Source: Saccharum officinarum (taxonomy: Eukaryota > Streptophyta > Magnoliopsida > Poales > Poaceae). From it: 64,000 bases of DNA. Position numbers and translations under genes: made by a program. The stretch lies in NCBI GenBank assembly GCA_020631735.1, contig CM036159.1, positions 21,305,511 to 21,369,510 of the forward strand, given 5' to 3'. Below are positions 23,001-35,189 of this stretch, piece by piece. The first letter of the stretch is position 1. Every line of letters starts with the position of its first letter. A model generated the notes under the pieces. The model was given only the letters and a program-made list of their open reading frames with translations, was not told the DNA's origin and made no database searches.

Positions 23001-24595
23001 GAAAGGATTAAGCAAGTGTCAGGATGGGAGATGCTCGCCAAGCGAGTGTCATCTGTCACCCACTAACCTGAGTGTTCGATCCTAGGCAAGCCCCGGAGCA
23101 TTCTAAGCCTCCTACTTTATAAAAGCAATTGAGTATATATATATATATGTTATATATGTATTATTGCATTAAGTTATAGGAGTTGATTGAAAACACTTGC
23201 TGCATATATATCCTTTCCTTGTCCCATAAATATGCCTGAAATCCTATTTTAGTTCAGGATCGAAAATATTGCTTAGCCCTGCTTAGACCGGTAGAGATCG
23301 GTGATTTCCTGTCACCGGCAATTATAGGTGGTTACTGGGAAACTTTAGCTATGGAATGGATGATATCCTGGAAATAACCAAGTGTTGATGAATAATTGGA
23401 GACCGGGCGGAATAAGTATGGGGCAACCAGACAGGGTTCTGGGGTGCTTGTAGTTTCCGTCTGTGTCGATTAAGGACCGTCCGTTGTTGTCCCTCGGGTC
23501 ATGTTGAACGCATGCCTCACATTTAGCTGGCCGAATAAGGTACCTTTCGACCGTGAAGCTAGGAGATTATTCGGGCCGAGTGGATTGCCCGCAACGCACT
23601 GTACCGGAGCAGTAGTGGCAGGAAATGGGGGCGCGATGATAAGGCCAAAGAGCAGTCGGGCGGCCCCCGGGTACAAGTGGTTTCTGGCAAGCTCGCGACT
23701 TTACCTGAATGGTTGACTCGGTGACCAACACCTCACTTTAGCGGGTGAGTGAGGTTTGTGTGAGGAATAACTTACCAGCTGGTTAATAATCGATTCGAAT
23801 CGCCATCGTTCACTGGATAGTGAACACTTGACTCGAGCTACTGCATCATAGTAATGATTATGGAACATGGATGGTTATGTGGATAATGTTGGAAATGCTA
23901 AACCTGAGATGATAACCTTTGATGTTAATGGTTAATCAAGTGATTGCTTTAGCATAGGTGCTTACCTAGATTGAATAGGTTATAATAAAGATGATGCAAA
24001 AATACTTAAATCAGTTTATTCATGATAACTTATGCTTTTCGCAAATGAGTCAAGCTAGCCCACTGAAAGAAAGCCTTGCATACTCCTTGGTGTCATTATT
24101 TCTGGTTTATGACGGGTAAGTCTAGCTGAGTACCTTCTCGTACTCAGGGTTTATTCCCACTTGTTGCAGGTTGTGATATAACATAACTACTGCAAGAATT
24201 GGAAGACTCCGGCTGTAGTGGCGGAGTGTGATCATGGGCATGATCCGTCTGAGCTATCTTGTCTCTCTTGCTTTTATGGGAATTTGACCTTGGTACTGGC
24301 ATGTAATTGAATTAAGGTGATATTAGTTTTCAAACTACTTTGCTTCCGCTACTTTTGAACTTGAGTTGTAATAACTCTACCGAACTCCGATATATGTTGA
24401 ATTACTTATGAAACGGATGTAACATATGACCTGTTATGTTGGACCACTACGATCTTGGCTTGTATGTTGGTTGGTTTGAAATCCCTCGTGATTTTATTGG
24501 ACTACCGGAGTTATAGGAGCTTAAGTACGGGAATTTAATTGCTCCGGCGATTGTTTTTGTACTTTTGTTCTTATAATTTGGGTGGTTCCGTGACA
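20010..24595 (+). repeat. 3' LTR of the LARD-like element (4586 bp)
   Basis: Starts after the purine tract and ends CCGTGACA at 24595, followed by GAGCA inside the RT of element D. It contains a short TA-repeat tract at about 23132-23157 and a GC-rich island at about 21000-21650. Confidence 0.85.
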
Positions 24596-25892
24596 GAGCA
24601 CACCCAGATCCTTCATAGCAAAATCCTGCTGAAGAGTGGTAATGATGCGGCGGAGAAGGGGCTCACTGGAGGCTGTGAGGACAATATCATCAACATAGAG
24701 CAGCAGATACACGGTGTCAGCTCCATGGTGATAGATAAACAGAGATATATCAGACTTGGCCTTCACAAACCCCAGTGTCAGCAGGAAAGAAGCAAACCGA
24801 TGGTTCCACGCCCGGGGTGCCTGCTTGAGGCCGTAGAGAGACCTGTTGAGCCGGCAGACTATGTCAGGACGAAAAGAATCAACAAACCCCGCCGGCTGAC
24901 TACAGTAAACTGTCTCAGTGAGAAGACCGTGCAGAAAGGCATTCTTGACGTCCAGCTGATGGACGGGCCATGACCGAGCAAGAGCCAGCGATAGCACGGT
25001 GCGGACGGTGGCCGGCTTCACACTGGGCTAAAGGTCTCATCATAGTCGACCCCAGGGCGCTGAGTGAAGCCCCGGAGAACCCAGCGGGCCTTGTAGCACT
25101 CGAGAGTGCCATCAGCCCGACGCTTGTGGGTCCAGATCCACTTGCCGGTGACGATGTTGGAGCCTGGCGGCCAAGACACCAACTCCCATGTCTAGTTAGA
25201 GAGGAGCGTGGCGTACTCCTCTTCCATCGCGTGGCGCCAGTGAGGGTCCAACAAGGCGTCACGGACGGAAGATGGTACTGGGGAGACCGGCGGGTCGCCG
25301 GGCAATGCCGCAAGGGCTCGGGGCGGCAGTGTGCTAGCCACGTGCTGTGTCACCATCGGATGAACATGCCGCGGGTGTCGGTGAAGTAGCGGCGGGTGGT
25401 AGACCGGCGGTGCGACACGGGCTGGCGGGGACTACGGTGGTGGTGTCGGTGTCCCCGGTGGAGAAGAGACCTCGAGTGGCGGCGGCGGCCGCGCACGGCG
25501 CTGGTACACCCGTACCGGCGTAGCGAACCGCGTAGGAGGCACCGAGGCAGCACCAAAGGACGACGGCGTCGAATCCGCGTCAAGCGGAGAGGCCAGGGCA
25601 GCACCGGGGGACGAGGGCCCCAGATCCGCGCCAAGCGGAGAGGCCGGGGCAGCACCGGAGGACGACGTGCCTGGACCCATGGAATCACGAGCGACTGGTG
25701 AGCGGGGACAGGAACCTAGCAAGGAGCTCGGTGAAGCAGTACCTGCAGGAGACCACGGAAAAGGAGGTTGGACCACCGTGTCAGTGGGAAACAGGGAGGA
25801 GGGATCAAGATCAGGAGTGGTGGTGGGTGGGCTGGAGATGGAGAAGGGGAAGACGGACTCATCGAACACCACATGGCGAGAGATGAGGACCT
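24596..25892 (-). pseudogene. Pol of element D, linker and RT part, broken
   Basis: The minus strand reads FDESVFPF and a Pro/Ser-rich linker (25890-25430). RT follows with [19 protein letters not shown] and YVDDIVLTAS (about 24960-24660). Breaks: a TAG at about 25195 before TWELV and a 1-nt deletion near 25030 just before KPATVRTVLS. RT stops at MKDLGV because of the LARD insertion. The catalytic YVDD is present. Confidence 0.85.
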
Positions 25893-26668
25893 GTCGGTGA
25901 AAGTCCCTAGTTTGGTTTTAGCTAATTGATGAAACCTAGGACTAACCTTTGTATCTAAGTGGATGATTTAGATAAAGGTGGTCATTGATTATGAGACATG
26001 ACATTGACTCATGTGACCAAGATAATGAAGACCAAGATGATGCTTGGCTCGATGGATCGATTGTGAAGGTGAAGGGCAAGTCGAGACTTCGAAACGAAGG
26101 ACCATGCGATGGTGAAGCTTGAGCAAGACTTAGCGCCGACGGACCGATGCAACGGTGAAGAGCAAGTGAAGTCAAGGTCGATGGATCAAGACGGTCATGT
26201 GATGATATGAAGTGGATCATATTTTTTGAAAAACAAAATGGGCTCAAGGCAAATGTATAACCATAGGGCCATTTTGTTTTGCACTCAAGATACCATAGAG
26301 GGTGTGAGTGGTTTAGGATCGATAGCCGAACTATTAAGAGGGGAAGTCTTATCGGTTATTCGATGCACGGGTGCCACTGGGTGAATTTATGAAGTGCATT
26401 GCATGTAGGTCCTAGTGAGCTAACTGGAAAACCTTCAAAAAAGATTATGAAAAAGCTAACACACGTGCACAAGGTGGTGATCACTTGTTGGTGTTGGCAC
26501 ATTTGCGAAGATGACGGAGTTTGACCGGTAGAGAGGGTTTGAGTCTCTCTCTCCCTCCCACCGAGCTTGCTAGCGCAGGATTCAGGCGTTTTTGAGGACT
26601 TAAAATGCCTATTTTTCACTACGCCGGAAGTCGGAAAAGAAACGAAGGCGAACGGAGGTCACATAGGT

Positions 26669-27148
26669 GATCGGACGCTGCACCGGACGCGATCATGGTA
26701 TGACCGGACACGTTCGGTCAGCAGTTAGGCGCACGGGTGCTAGGGTTTGCAACCGGCGCGTCCGGTCACTCGCGGGACCGGCGCGTCCAGTCAGGCGCCC
26801 AGAGGCAACAGCAGTTCGCAAGGACGATCGGACGCGAGGCGCGTCCGGTCACACGCGATCGGACGCGTCCGGTCATTGAGGGAGCTTACTGGACTCTAAC
26901 CGGACACTGGCACTATCGCGTCCGGTCGTTGCCTGGAGCGCGTCCGGTCGTTGCTTCGCGATCGCGTGGTACTGTGCGATCGGCGTGTCCGGTCGTTTGA
27001 GCGGCGCGTCCGGTCGTTTGACGGGCGCGTCCGGTCGTTGCCTGGGGCGCGTCCGGTCGTTGGTTTGACCGTTGGGGCTCAGTGACTGTTGGAGGATCGG
27101 ACGCGGTTGAGTGAGTCCAGTCAGTTTTGACCGGTGCGTTCGGTCATC
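26669..27148. repeat. CCGGTC half-site array in the 25898 solo LTR
   Basis: Eight exact CGTCCGGTC copies plus several GATCGGACGCG and degenerate copies. They end about 50 bp upstream of the TATA box at 27200. Confidence 0.8.
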
Positions 27149-27199
27149 CTGAAAAAGACCCAGTGAAGGGGTACAACGGCTCTATTCGTTTGGGATGCT

Positions 27200-27208
27200 T
27201 ATAAATAC
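27200..27208 (+). promoter_or_regulatory. LTR TATA box (25898 solo LTR)
   Basis: TATAAATAC followed by TTGTTGGCCGGC, as in element B. It could still act as a stray promoter firing toward 28119. Confidence 0.55.
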
Positions 27209-28124
27209 TTGTTGGCCGGCCCTTGGGGAGGTAACTTGTGATTTCTAACACTCTTGTGCATCATTTGAGCTAGAGCTTCTCCTCCCACTCATATCTCTTG
27301 CTTGATTGCAAATCATAAGTGAGATTGAGTGATCCCAAAGTTAGCTTGAGGGCATCTAGTGGCACTTGTGGGTGGTTTAGCCGATGGATTTCTTGTTACT
27401 CTTGGAGAGTACCGCTCCTAGCCGGCTTGGAGATTGTTGGAGGCATTGGCAAGAGAAGAAGATTGTTCTTGGCCACCTCTGGTTGATTGTAAGAGGTTCT
27501 TGTGCTTTCCTCGGCGGAGCGCCAAAAGCAACTCTAGTGGATTGCGCGTGTCATTGAGTTACCTTACTTGAGAGTGGTATCTTATGGTGCCTTGCGGGGC
27601 ATGCCTTGAGGGGCAAGTGACTTGAGGGTCACACCGAGGAACCATCTAAGTGTTGGTCGACACAACCGGTGACGTAGCTTGTCGGTGCACAAGTGAACAC
27701 CGGGTGAACAAAAAATATTGTGTCTCTTATCTCCCGGTGACTGGTCTTCATATTGTGTTGTTGTCAATATTGATTGATTGTATATCATCTTGGTGATTGG
27801 CAACATCTTCTCTCCACCGTTGGTATAAGATTCATAATCCTCTCTCTTGCATTTACTTTACTAGTTTATCTTGTGTAGCTCTAGTAGTAGCTTTGCTAGT
27901 AGTGTTGTTAGCTTGTTCACTAGTGTAAAATTAGTGACATAGCCCTTGTGTGAACTAGAGATCATAATCTACTAGACTTATGGATAGGAGGATTGCATCA
28001 CAACCGTAGGCTAAGCAAAACTCGCTTTGTACCGTTTGTTATTCTAACAAGTTTGCTTAGTGGCTTGTGTAAAATTTTTATAGGCTATTCACCCCCCTCT
28101 AGCCATCTAGGACCTTTCAGTCGG

Positions 28125-29399
28125 GAGGTAAGATCAAAACATCGGTATCCCTTGTGATCCGGGGAGTACCCGAGGAAGACACAGAGAGTCAAACGGGGGG
28201 CCAGCTTGTGGGAAGAAGTGGCAGCGGTGTTGGTAACACGCGCACCCGAAGACGCGAAGGTGATCGTATCGAGGAGGGGTACCAAAAAGAGCGTGGTGTG
28301 GCGTAGGAGCGGGATAGACTGCGGAAGGAAGATGGTTGAGGAGGTAGGTGGAGGTGTGGAAGCTCACAGCCCAGAAGCGAGCAGGAAGAGACGCCAGAAA
28401 CAGAAGGGTGCGCACGGTGTCGTTGGTGGTGCGAATCATGCATTTAGCCTTGCCATTCTGTGAGGAGGTATACGGGCAAGACATGCGTAACTGAACACCG
28501 TGAGAGAGGAAGAAAACACGGAAAGTGGAGTTATCAAACTCACGACCATTGTCACACTGGACGGCCTTGATGGTGAGGCCGAATTGTGTGGACACCCAAG
28601 TGAAGAAGTGAAGGAGCGTGGGAAAAGTATCAAACTTCGCACGCAAGGGAAAAGTCCACGAATAATAAGAAAAATCATCGACCACCATAAGATAGTACTT
28701 ATATCTAGAAATACTAATAACAGGAGATGTCTATAGGTCGTAATGTACAAGATCAAAAATGCGGGCTGCATGTGAAGAAGAACTATGAAAAGGAAGATGA
28801 ACATGTCGACCCAATTGGCACGCATGACACAAATGCTCATCATGAGCCCGAGTACATAGAACGTCGGAGCTACGACTGAGCTGCATCAGGGCATCACATC
28901 CAGGATGGCCAAGGCGCTGGTGCCAAGTGGTGGAGGAGGTAGAAGCGGCGAAAGCAGCTGACAAAACATACGGCAAAGATGAAGTAGCCACGGCCGAGAA
29001 GCGAAGAGTGTAAAGGGGCCCCGTGCTGTCACATCGGAGCAAAGGACGCTCGGAAGCCAAATCCTTTACAGTAAGACCAGAAGAGTCAAACTCCACAGAA
29101 TAGAAATTATCAGCTGTAAAACAACGAATAGAAAGAAGGTTATGAACCATAGAAGGTGCAACAAGAACATCAGGAAGACGAAAGGAGCCATGAGCACCGG
29201 TGATACCCACAGATGTGATGGGAAGACACAAGCCATTTGCGACCATAATGGACGAAGGAAGAGAAGAAGAAGAAGGAGGAGAATGGACAGAAGAAAGTAT
29301 ACTAGGGTCAGGGGTGGTGTGGTAGGTGGCACCCGAGTCGGCGATCCACTCAGGTCTGACAGGAGGTGTCAGGCCCATGGTGCTGAACGACCGTGCCAA
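28125..29399 (-). pseudogene. Protease-integrase part of element D, broken
   Basis: The minus strand reads a protease region (WIADSGATYHTT at about 29345), the integrase HHCC zinc region (WHQRLGHPG...CHACQLG), and the core with VVDDFSYYSW and CDNGREFDN. It continues to [17 protein letters not shown] and [13 protein letters not shown] at about 28731 replaces Trp in the DLWTSP motif. After the NGREF motif the expected GVVER stretch reads GKAKC, so the catalytic Glu is missing. Confidence 0.85.
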
Positions 29400-31235
29400 G
29401 GCCGCTTGGTCCTAACCGGCAAGCCCAGGCGAGGTGCCAGAGGGTGTAGCCCACGGAGGCGTAGTGAAGACGCCGGGAGGTGGAGCACCAGTGAACATGG
29501 CCACCGGTGGGCGAGGCTCACCACCGGGAGCATGGAAGGGCCACATAGAGATGCGCCCTGACCACGGGTTGTGGAAGGAAGGCCACGGTGCCCCCCTGTG
29601 GACCAGTCGGCGTCTGGGTGACCCCACCCCGGCCTCCCCCATGGCCCCCACCGCGGCGACGACGACCGCCACAACCCCCCACCCCCGCTTGGCCCGGAGG
29701 GAGGGGGACCAAGAAGAGACGACGGCGGTGGAGCAGACGGACGTGGTGGAGCCGACGGACGTGGCGGAGTGGCGGCCAGGGCCGTCGAGGAAGACGAGGA
29801 CCCCAGAGTGGTGGCGGACCCCGGTTGGATGCCTTGAGTGAGCTCCTCCATGACAAGGTCATCACGGACCTGCAGGAAGGTGGGGAAGGGCCGCTGACGG
29901 GTGATCCACGTCCTGAGGTGGGCGTAGCGGTCACTGAGCCCACGGAGGACGTTGAGGACCAAGATGCGATCCTCCACGGGCCAGCCGAGGTCGCCAAGTG
30001 AAACTTCCATGCCCTTCATCTGACGGCAAAACTCGCTAATGGAGAGGTCACCGTGGACAAAGGTACGGAAGCTCGTGTCGAGACGCGGAGCCCGGGCCTC
30101 GGCATTGGCCAGGAACTGTCCCTCAAGGGCAAGCCATGCCCAGCGAGCGTCAGGGGAGTTGCGAACGAGGTCATAGAGGTCCAGGGAGATCGTCCCAAGG
30201 ATCCAGGAGAGGACGATGTTGTCGAGACGAAGCCACGACGGGGTCTGGACAGCGACCGAGGCATCAACAAGGACGTGGTCGTCGAGGGCGTAGCGATGGA
30301 GAGTGAGAAGCACTAGGTCCCGCCAGCGGGAGTAGGAGGGTGACTCAGGCTCGAGGATGACCAGAACAAGGAGGCGAATGTTCTGGACCCCCCAGCCTGG
30401 TAGTGAAGCTGAGCCACGAGCGGGTCGGCTGGGTCATGCCAGAGGACCACGGTGTGGGTCACACGGCGTCCCGATGAGTCGGAGGAGGTGGCCCCAGCAT
30501 CCTGGGAGGCGGGGGAGACGAGGAGCTGCTCCGCCTCGGTGATCTGGCGGGCCAGGGCATCAGCCGCGTCATGCTCACGCTCCCACACGAGGGAAGCCAC
30601 GCGCACATGAGCTTGCCCCTCTGCGGCTGCAACCCGGGCAGCGACGAGAGCGGCGGCGAGGGCGGAGTCGGGGCGGGTGCCGGGAAGGGCAGCGGAGGCG
30701 GGGCGGGAAAGAGGAAGTTCGCGCCTTGGGAAGTCATCCCCGCACCCCCATGCTGTGGACCGGCGCCGTAGGAGACCCTGGCAGTTGCGGCCAGGGCACG
30801 AGCGAGGGCAGTGGCATCACGGACGCCAGGAGGCAGAGGCAGTAGAGGTGAACAGGCCTCCACCACCGGGGCCAGAGGGGGAGCCGAATCGGCCAGCCCG
30901 GTGGCGGCAGCAGAAGCTGCGACGACAGCCTCCACGGTGTCCGCCTGGGCGTCCCCGCCTGCGCCGGGAAAGCCAGCAGCGGCGGTCATGGCGCCGGCCA
31001 ACGCGCTGCCCAGGTGCAGGCCGGCAATCCCTGCGGGCGGCGGTGCAGGAGCAGCTGCAGCGGCGCCGGCTGCAGCGGCGGCGTCGCTGGCGCCAGCAGC
31101 CGCAATGCAGGGCGGTGGGGCGGCCGCTGGGGCAGGGGAGCGAGTTATCTGGGCCCAGGAAGGAGAGGAGAGGGGAGGGAAAGAGAAGTAAGAGGGAGGG
31201 GAGGAGGGCGGCCAGCCATGGTCAGCCGGCGGCAG
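29400..31235 (-). pseudogene. Gag of element D, broken
   Basis: The minus strand holds the conserved UBN2/Retrotran_gag region (WLRLDNIVLSWILGTIS, FLANAEARAPRLDT, and KGMEVSLGDLGWPVEDRIL) at 30250-29930. A Gly/Pro/Ser-rich tail follows, then a frameshift near 29600. The N-terminal part (31235-30313) is Ala/Pro-rich and needs at least two frameshifts to join. No intact CCHC knuckle is seen. Confidence 0.75.
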
Positions 31236-31290
31236 GCTAGCCGGCGGCTGCTGGCGGCGGCGGCGGGTGGAAGGGAGAAGAAAAGACTAG

Positions 31291-31303
31291 GCTGCTGATA
31301 CCA
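31291..31303 (-). other. Primer binding site of element D
   Basis: The minus strand reads TGGTATCAGCAGC directly after the LTR end. It is similar to the initiator-Met tRNA complement. Confidence 0.7.
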
Positions 31304-31420
31304 TGCTAGAGGATGAGTTTCTATTGATTTGGACTAACCCTAGAAGGGTAGCTATATAGGTAACCATACATGGGCCTTGTGGGCCAAGCCTCATGGGCCT
31401 AATACACTCATATTCCAACA
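31304..31420 (-). repeat. 5' LTR of element D (117 bp)
   Basis: Minus strand begins TGTTGGAATA and ends TCCTCTAGCA, with TG..CA termini next to a primer site. It is unusually short but fits Ale/Retrofit elements with short LTRs. The outer flank is GTCTC (31421-31425). Confidence 0.75.
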
Positions 31421-32590
31421 GTCTCATTAGACAAAAGCCTATTTTTGTGTAAACCTGTTTTGATAAATAATTGGCATGACCAATAACACAAATATGCAAA
31501 CCATGACATGCTAGCATTCGGTTACATGCTGGTCTTCTAGAAAACTCATGGATTTAAAGTACTCAGTATAGAATGGAAAATATGTACCCATGGTTGGGAT
31601 CAGATGTAAGATCTTTTTTAGCTGCAAGTTGCATCTCAAATGAGTCCAAAGGAAATCTCAATAGGAGTTTCCCTAGGATTGTACGTCAAGTTAGGTAGGA
31701 TCAATATTTTTATTACATAATATAAGTAATGCTGTATGATAGAATGCATGAATATTTTCCTGTTATTACAGAAAGGTGGGTGACAAATAAGTTAACTGAT
31801 GTATCCTATGACTCCAGCAGACTAATCTGATATGTACTTTCCCAATTTCATATTTAAGGGCACCATTTTAGATAGGGTTCTAGCCCCTTTCATTCTTCTT
31901 AATATAATGAGGCGCAACTCTCCTGCGTTTTCGAGAAAAAAAAAGGACAACATTTGCAGCTGTCTTCGTTTTCATCTTATCAAAAAGCTCAAGCATGCTG
32001 AAAAATATACCTTTAGACATGCATCCTCAGGAAGCATGGTACATGAGCCTTCGTGTAGGTTGCCTCCTTGAACATGAGCAACAGGGCCTAGAACATGAGA
32101 TGATCAAAAACATTCTGAAGAGAAGCCGGCAGCAGCCACCAAAAAGAAGTACATGTGAACACTCACTCTCATGCTATATATATTTAGCAAATATGCAAAT
32201 CAATGTGGTTAAAAGAAATTATACTCTTTCTATTTTCTTGCATTCCTATATCTATGTCTAACTGAACCGTACTACTGATGCAGAAACTTTTTTTTTCTGA
32301 TTTTAGTGTAACCTGGGCAGGGATAAAAATAAAGATCGTCATGATCAACCTAGATCATGTGTTTATCCTTTGGTGCTGCTGAACTATGTAGTAATTGTAA
32401 GTCACAAGCGTACTGGACATGTAAGTGGATATGATAATCCATAAATAAAACAAGGCAGAAAATTTGGAATTGGGGATAATAGAAAATCAACTTTATCCAT
32501 TGATATGCTAATTAATAACTTGATTAACCAGAGACGACATGATTCAAGCAATAAAGATTTAGATTTACAATTAGCAGCTACGTTACCCCG
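31421..32590. other. Intergenic DNA, no recognised feature
   Basis: AT-rich, with short open frames only. I see no domain, terminal repeat or RNA gene. Confidence 0.5.
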
Positions 32591-32596
32591 ATATGC

Positions 32597-32765
32597 CAAG
32601 GTAGGGACGTATCCCGTATCAGATACGTATCCGATACCGATACGTATCGGATACACGTTGGATATGTATCAGCGAAGTATCTGTAAAAAAAATAAATCAA
32701 CTATAATTCGGATACTCTTCTTCGATACGTTAGGCTCGTTCGATACGTCAGTCCGATACGGCCCA
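32597..32765. repeat. Cluster of GATACGTATC palindromes
   Basis: Several copies or near-copies of the palindrome GATACGTATC and of CCGATACG occur in about 170 bp, partly back to back (GATACCGATACGTATCGG). It may be the end of a DNA transposon, but no matching second end was found. Confidence 0.5.
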
Positions 32766-33155
32766 ACCCACCTGACCACTTGGCGTCTCGGCCAATCCCT
32801 ACGCCTGCTGCCTCTCTTGCCCCGTAACCCTACACAGCCACCACAACACGTCCAATCATCCACACGCAAGAGCCCCTGCTCTCGCGCGCCGCCTCCCGCG
32901 TAGGAGATGCGCCACCGCTCGCCGGCCGCCGGCGACGAGCCTTCGCCCCTCTATGCCATCAATCGACCTCTCGTCCTCCAGGTTGTCACGCCAGAGAGCA
33001 CTGCACTGGGAACACCCACCCGTCCGCTAAGAACGCGGCTAGCTCCCGCGATGCAGGGGAGAGATGCAGGGAAGAGATACCAATGCACCAAGTTGATCAG
33101 GGAATGTCATGTCACAAAACTCGAGGCCTCTCTATGCAAAATTAAGGCTGTCTAA
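32766..33155. other. GC-rich stretch with one short ORF
   Basis: An ORF at 32907-33155 encodes 82 residues with no recognised domain. Base composition differs from the AT-rich flanks, so it may be a gene fragment. A coding role is not supported. Confidence 0.25.
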
Positions 33156-33163
33156 GATCATAT

Positions 33164-33330
33164 CTGTATAAGAAAGATCTGATAAGACTTTAATATTGCA
33201 ACACATATATAAGAAAGATAGGATAACACTCTAGTATTGCAACACATATATAAGAAAGATATGATAACACTTTAGTATTGCAACACATATATAAGAAAGA
33301 TATGATAAGACTTTAGTATCGCAACACATA
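33164..33330 (+). repeat. 41-bp tandem repeat, about four copies
   Basis: The phrase GATAASACTYTARTATTGCA followed by ACACATATATAAGAAAGAT starts at 33181, 33222, 33263 and 33304, an exact 41-bp period with few substitutions. The first and last units are partial. Each unit holds CATATATAAGAAAG. Confidence 0.9.
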
Positions 33331-34616
33331 GCCAATTGACTGTAAATTACATAAGTGACATGAGGGCCAACAAAACTGCTAGGCCATGTATTGGTTTGGT
33401 AGAGTGCCGGGCAGGCCCTTGTTGGTAGCCGCCCACGATAATATAAAAATCAGAGATAAAATAGAGCAGACAAAGAGGCCGCAACGTAATCTAATCTGGA
33501 GAAGAAAAAAGATAGAAATCATTAGTTAATTTCACTTAGCAAAAAAAAAACATCTATGGTCTGCAATTTAGGAAACTTCCAGACCAATATCTTGTAGGTA
33601 TCTTGATCTCATCAAAGGTCACTTGCAAGTAATTAATTACAATATATGGTACAAATATGTTGCCTAAAAATATGAAACATGAGACCCCAAGAACAATTCA
33701 TTTTCTGTTATATTAGACGCAGCACAAAGAATTCAACATGCCTAAACAGAAACCAAATTGATTGTAGCCATAGTTAATTGTCGAACAATTAGGTACATTC
33801 ATCCCATGAAAGTAAGAGCACCTGTTATCAGTTTGTTACAAAGATACAGAACAAACATGTTCTTATTTAAAAGAAATGAAACACGAGAAGCTAAGAACAA
33901 CCCATTCTCTCATTGTAACAGAGATAGCATGAAGCAATTGAACATGTCTAATTAGAACCCAAACTAATCTCCGAACATATTCTAATGGTAAACAATTAGA
34001 TGCAAACAACATGTTCTAAATAAGAGCAACATATCTGTAACTGTATTGTCAGCTCCTTCTTCAGCCCTTCATATTATACAATTTCTGAGAGTAACTCGGT
34101 TGTCAACATATGGGTTATCAGGGCACAGTAATTGAGGGCTGAACAAAGGCAATAGCACAATCAATAGTAACTTGAGTGGAAATAGCTAATTAACTTGCGA
34201 AAGTTTTTTTTTTGTTCAATACATTACCTGCTCAGCGTCTTTATTGTTCAGTAACGATGTTTATACTTTAGATTACTTATTTTCCTTCGTTCGGTCATTA
34301 TAAGTTGAAGATACGAACGACTGCAATTTTAGGCTCTCGGTTAGTAATGTAGTGGTTTAGGATTTTGTGGGATGCTAAAAATGCTCTATAAATATTAATA
34401 AATATTGTACATGCCATGAATTTAAAAGCACTACAAAAAATCATGAATCGCGAAGATCTCTTTTTTGTTGTCGCCTTCGTTACAGGCTTGGACGAACTCC
34501 CTCAGGTGGCCTTAGCTTAGTCATAGATCTTGCAATTGGCTAGGCATAGTAGGCCACATGGATGCTGTAGACGCAAGGTAATCCTTCAAAGGATTTTAAA
34601 AAATACTAAATCTGAG
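33331..34616. other. AT-rich intergenic DNA, no recognised feature
   Basis: Only short open frames and A/T runs. Segments at 33640-33740 and 33830-33960 share phrases such as GAAACATGAGA/GAAACACGAGA and AAGAACAA, a weak diverged duplication. Confidence 0.45.
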
Positions 34617-35165
34617 CTAGGATCTGCAGATGAGGAAGAAAGACGAAGACAAGATAGAGAGCGGGAAATTGAGATGTAACCCTAGCTGATGGAACGGGCA
34701 CGGGCACAGACACGGGCGTGGGCCGAGATCGAGGGGCGGCGCATCAGCAGCAGCGCAGTAGGCGAGCAGGGCCGCCGCATTGGTGGGCCGCCCATGCCGG
34801 TGCACCGCCGCCGCTCTCGCGGGGGCCGCCGTGCCATGGCTCGTCCGATGCAGGATCACCGGCGACGGAGAGGCGAAGCCCTAGGCCGGCGCCGCCGCCG
34901 CCGCCGCGCCAGGGTCGGTCGCCCAGGTTGACGTGACTGGGTTGCCTGCGCTGAACCTGCCGCTCCAGGGAGCGCCCGCGCTGTTGGTCCGGGGCTGCTT
35001 GCGAGCCCCGAGCAGGGGCAGCTGAGGCGCCATTGGGAGGAGGAAGAGGGCAGCGCTCCGGGGCGGAAGTCGTGGGGCGGCACGAGGGAAGGGCACACGA
35101 CGGACGGACGGAGGAAGAAGAAGAGCGCGGAGGTAGCTGGCCGAGCGTGACCTGCATGTCAAGTC
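34617..35165 (-). other. GC-rich stretch with overlapping open frames, unidentified
   Basis: Open frames on both strands encode Arg/Pro/Ala-rich sequence with no known domain, for example 34744-35157 on the minus strand. Long open frames are expected by chance in GC-rich DNA. It may be a first exon or a fragment. It abuts the truncated LTR to its right. Confidence 0.25.
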
Positions 35166-35189
35166 AATGGTCGCGGGTGCGAGTAGAAA

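Larger units (their letters stand above)
12183..24595 (+). mobile_element. LARD-like non-autonomous LTR retrotransposon
   Basis: Two near-identical direct repeats (12183-16425 and 20347-24595) flank a 3.6-kb interior. A tRNA-type primer site follows the first repeat and a purine tract precedes the second. No gag or pol can be read in the interior. Very long LTRs with a short non-coding interior match the LARD class described in grasses. The interior ends with GAATCTCGGGACGCGATTC and a purine-rich tract, which resembles the end of Tekay/Del-type Ty3/gypsy elements, so an autonomous partner of that type is likely (inference). It sits inside the RT of Copia element D. Confidence 0.85.
25898..28119 (+). 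mobile_element. Solo LTR, SIRE-like (2222 bp), TSD GTCGG
   Basis: Starts TGAAAGTCCC and ends GGACCTTTCA. It is flanked by GTCGG at 25893-25897 and 28120-28124. Removing it rejoins the element D reading from YRCFDLTS to the VFDESVFPF block. It has the CCGGTC array, TATAAATAC and GGCCGGC of the family. No internal sequence, so it formed by LTR recombination. Confidence 0.9.
24596..31420 (-). mobile_element. Copia LTR retrotransposon D (Ale/Retrofit-like), 3' end lost
   Basis: On the minus strand: 5' LTR (31420 to 31304), primer site, gag, integrase, then RT up to MKDLG, where the LARD-like element begins. The rest of RT, RNase H and the 3' LTR should lie left of the LARD and fall in the assembly gap. 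The short LTR and a GC-rich gag of the UBN2 type point to the Ale/Retrofit (Hopscotch-like) lineage, distinct from A, B and C. A 2.2-kb solo LTR splits it at 25898-28119. Confidence 0.85.

Noticed and set aside
29588..31240. Long plus-strand ORFs opposite element D gag
   Set aside because: Antisense shadows of the GC-rich minus-strand gag.
34744..35157. Arg/Pro-rich minus-strand ORF as a gene
   Set aside because: Overlapping long frames on both strands in GC-rich DNA; no domain and no splice support.
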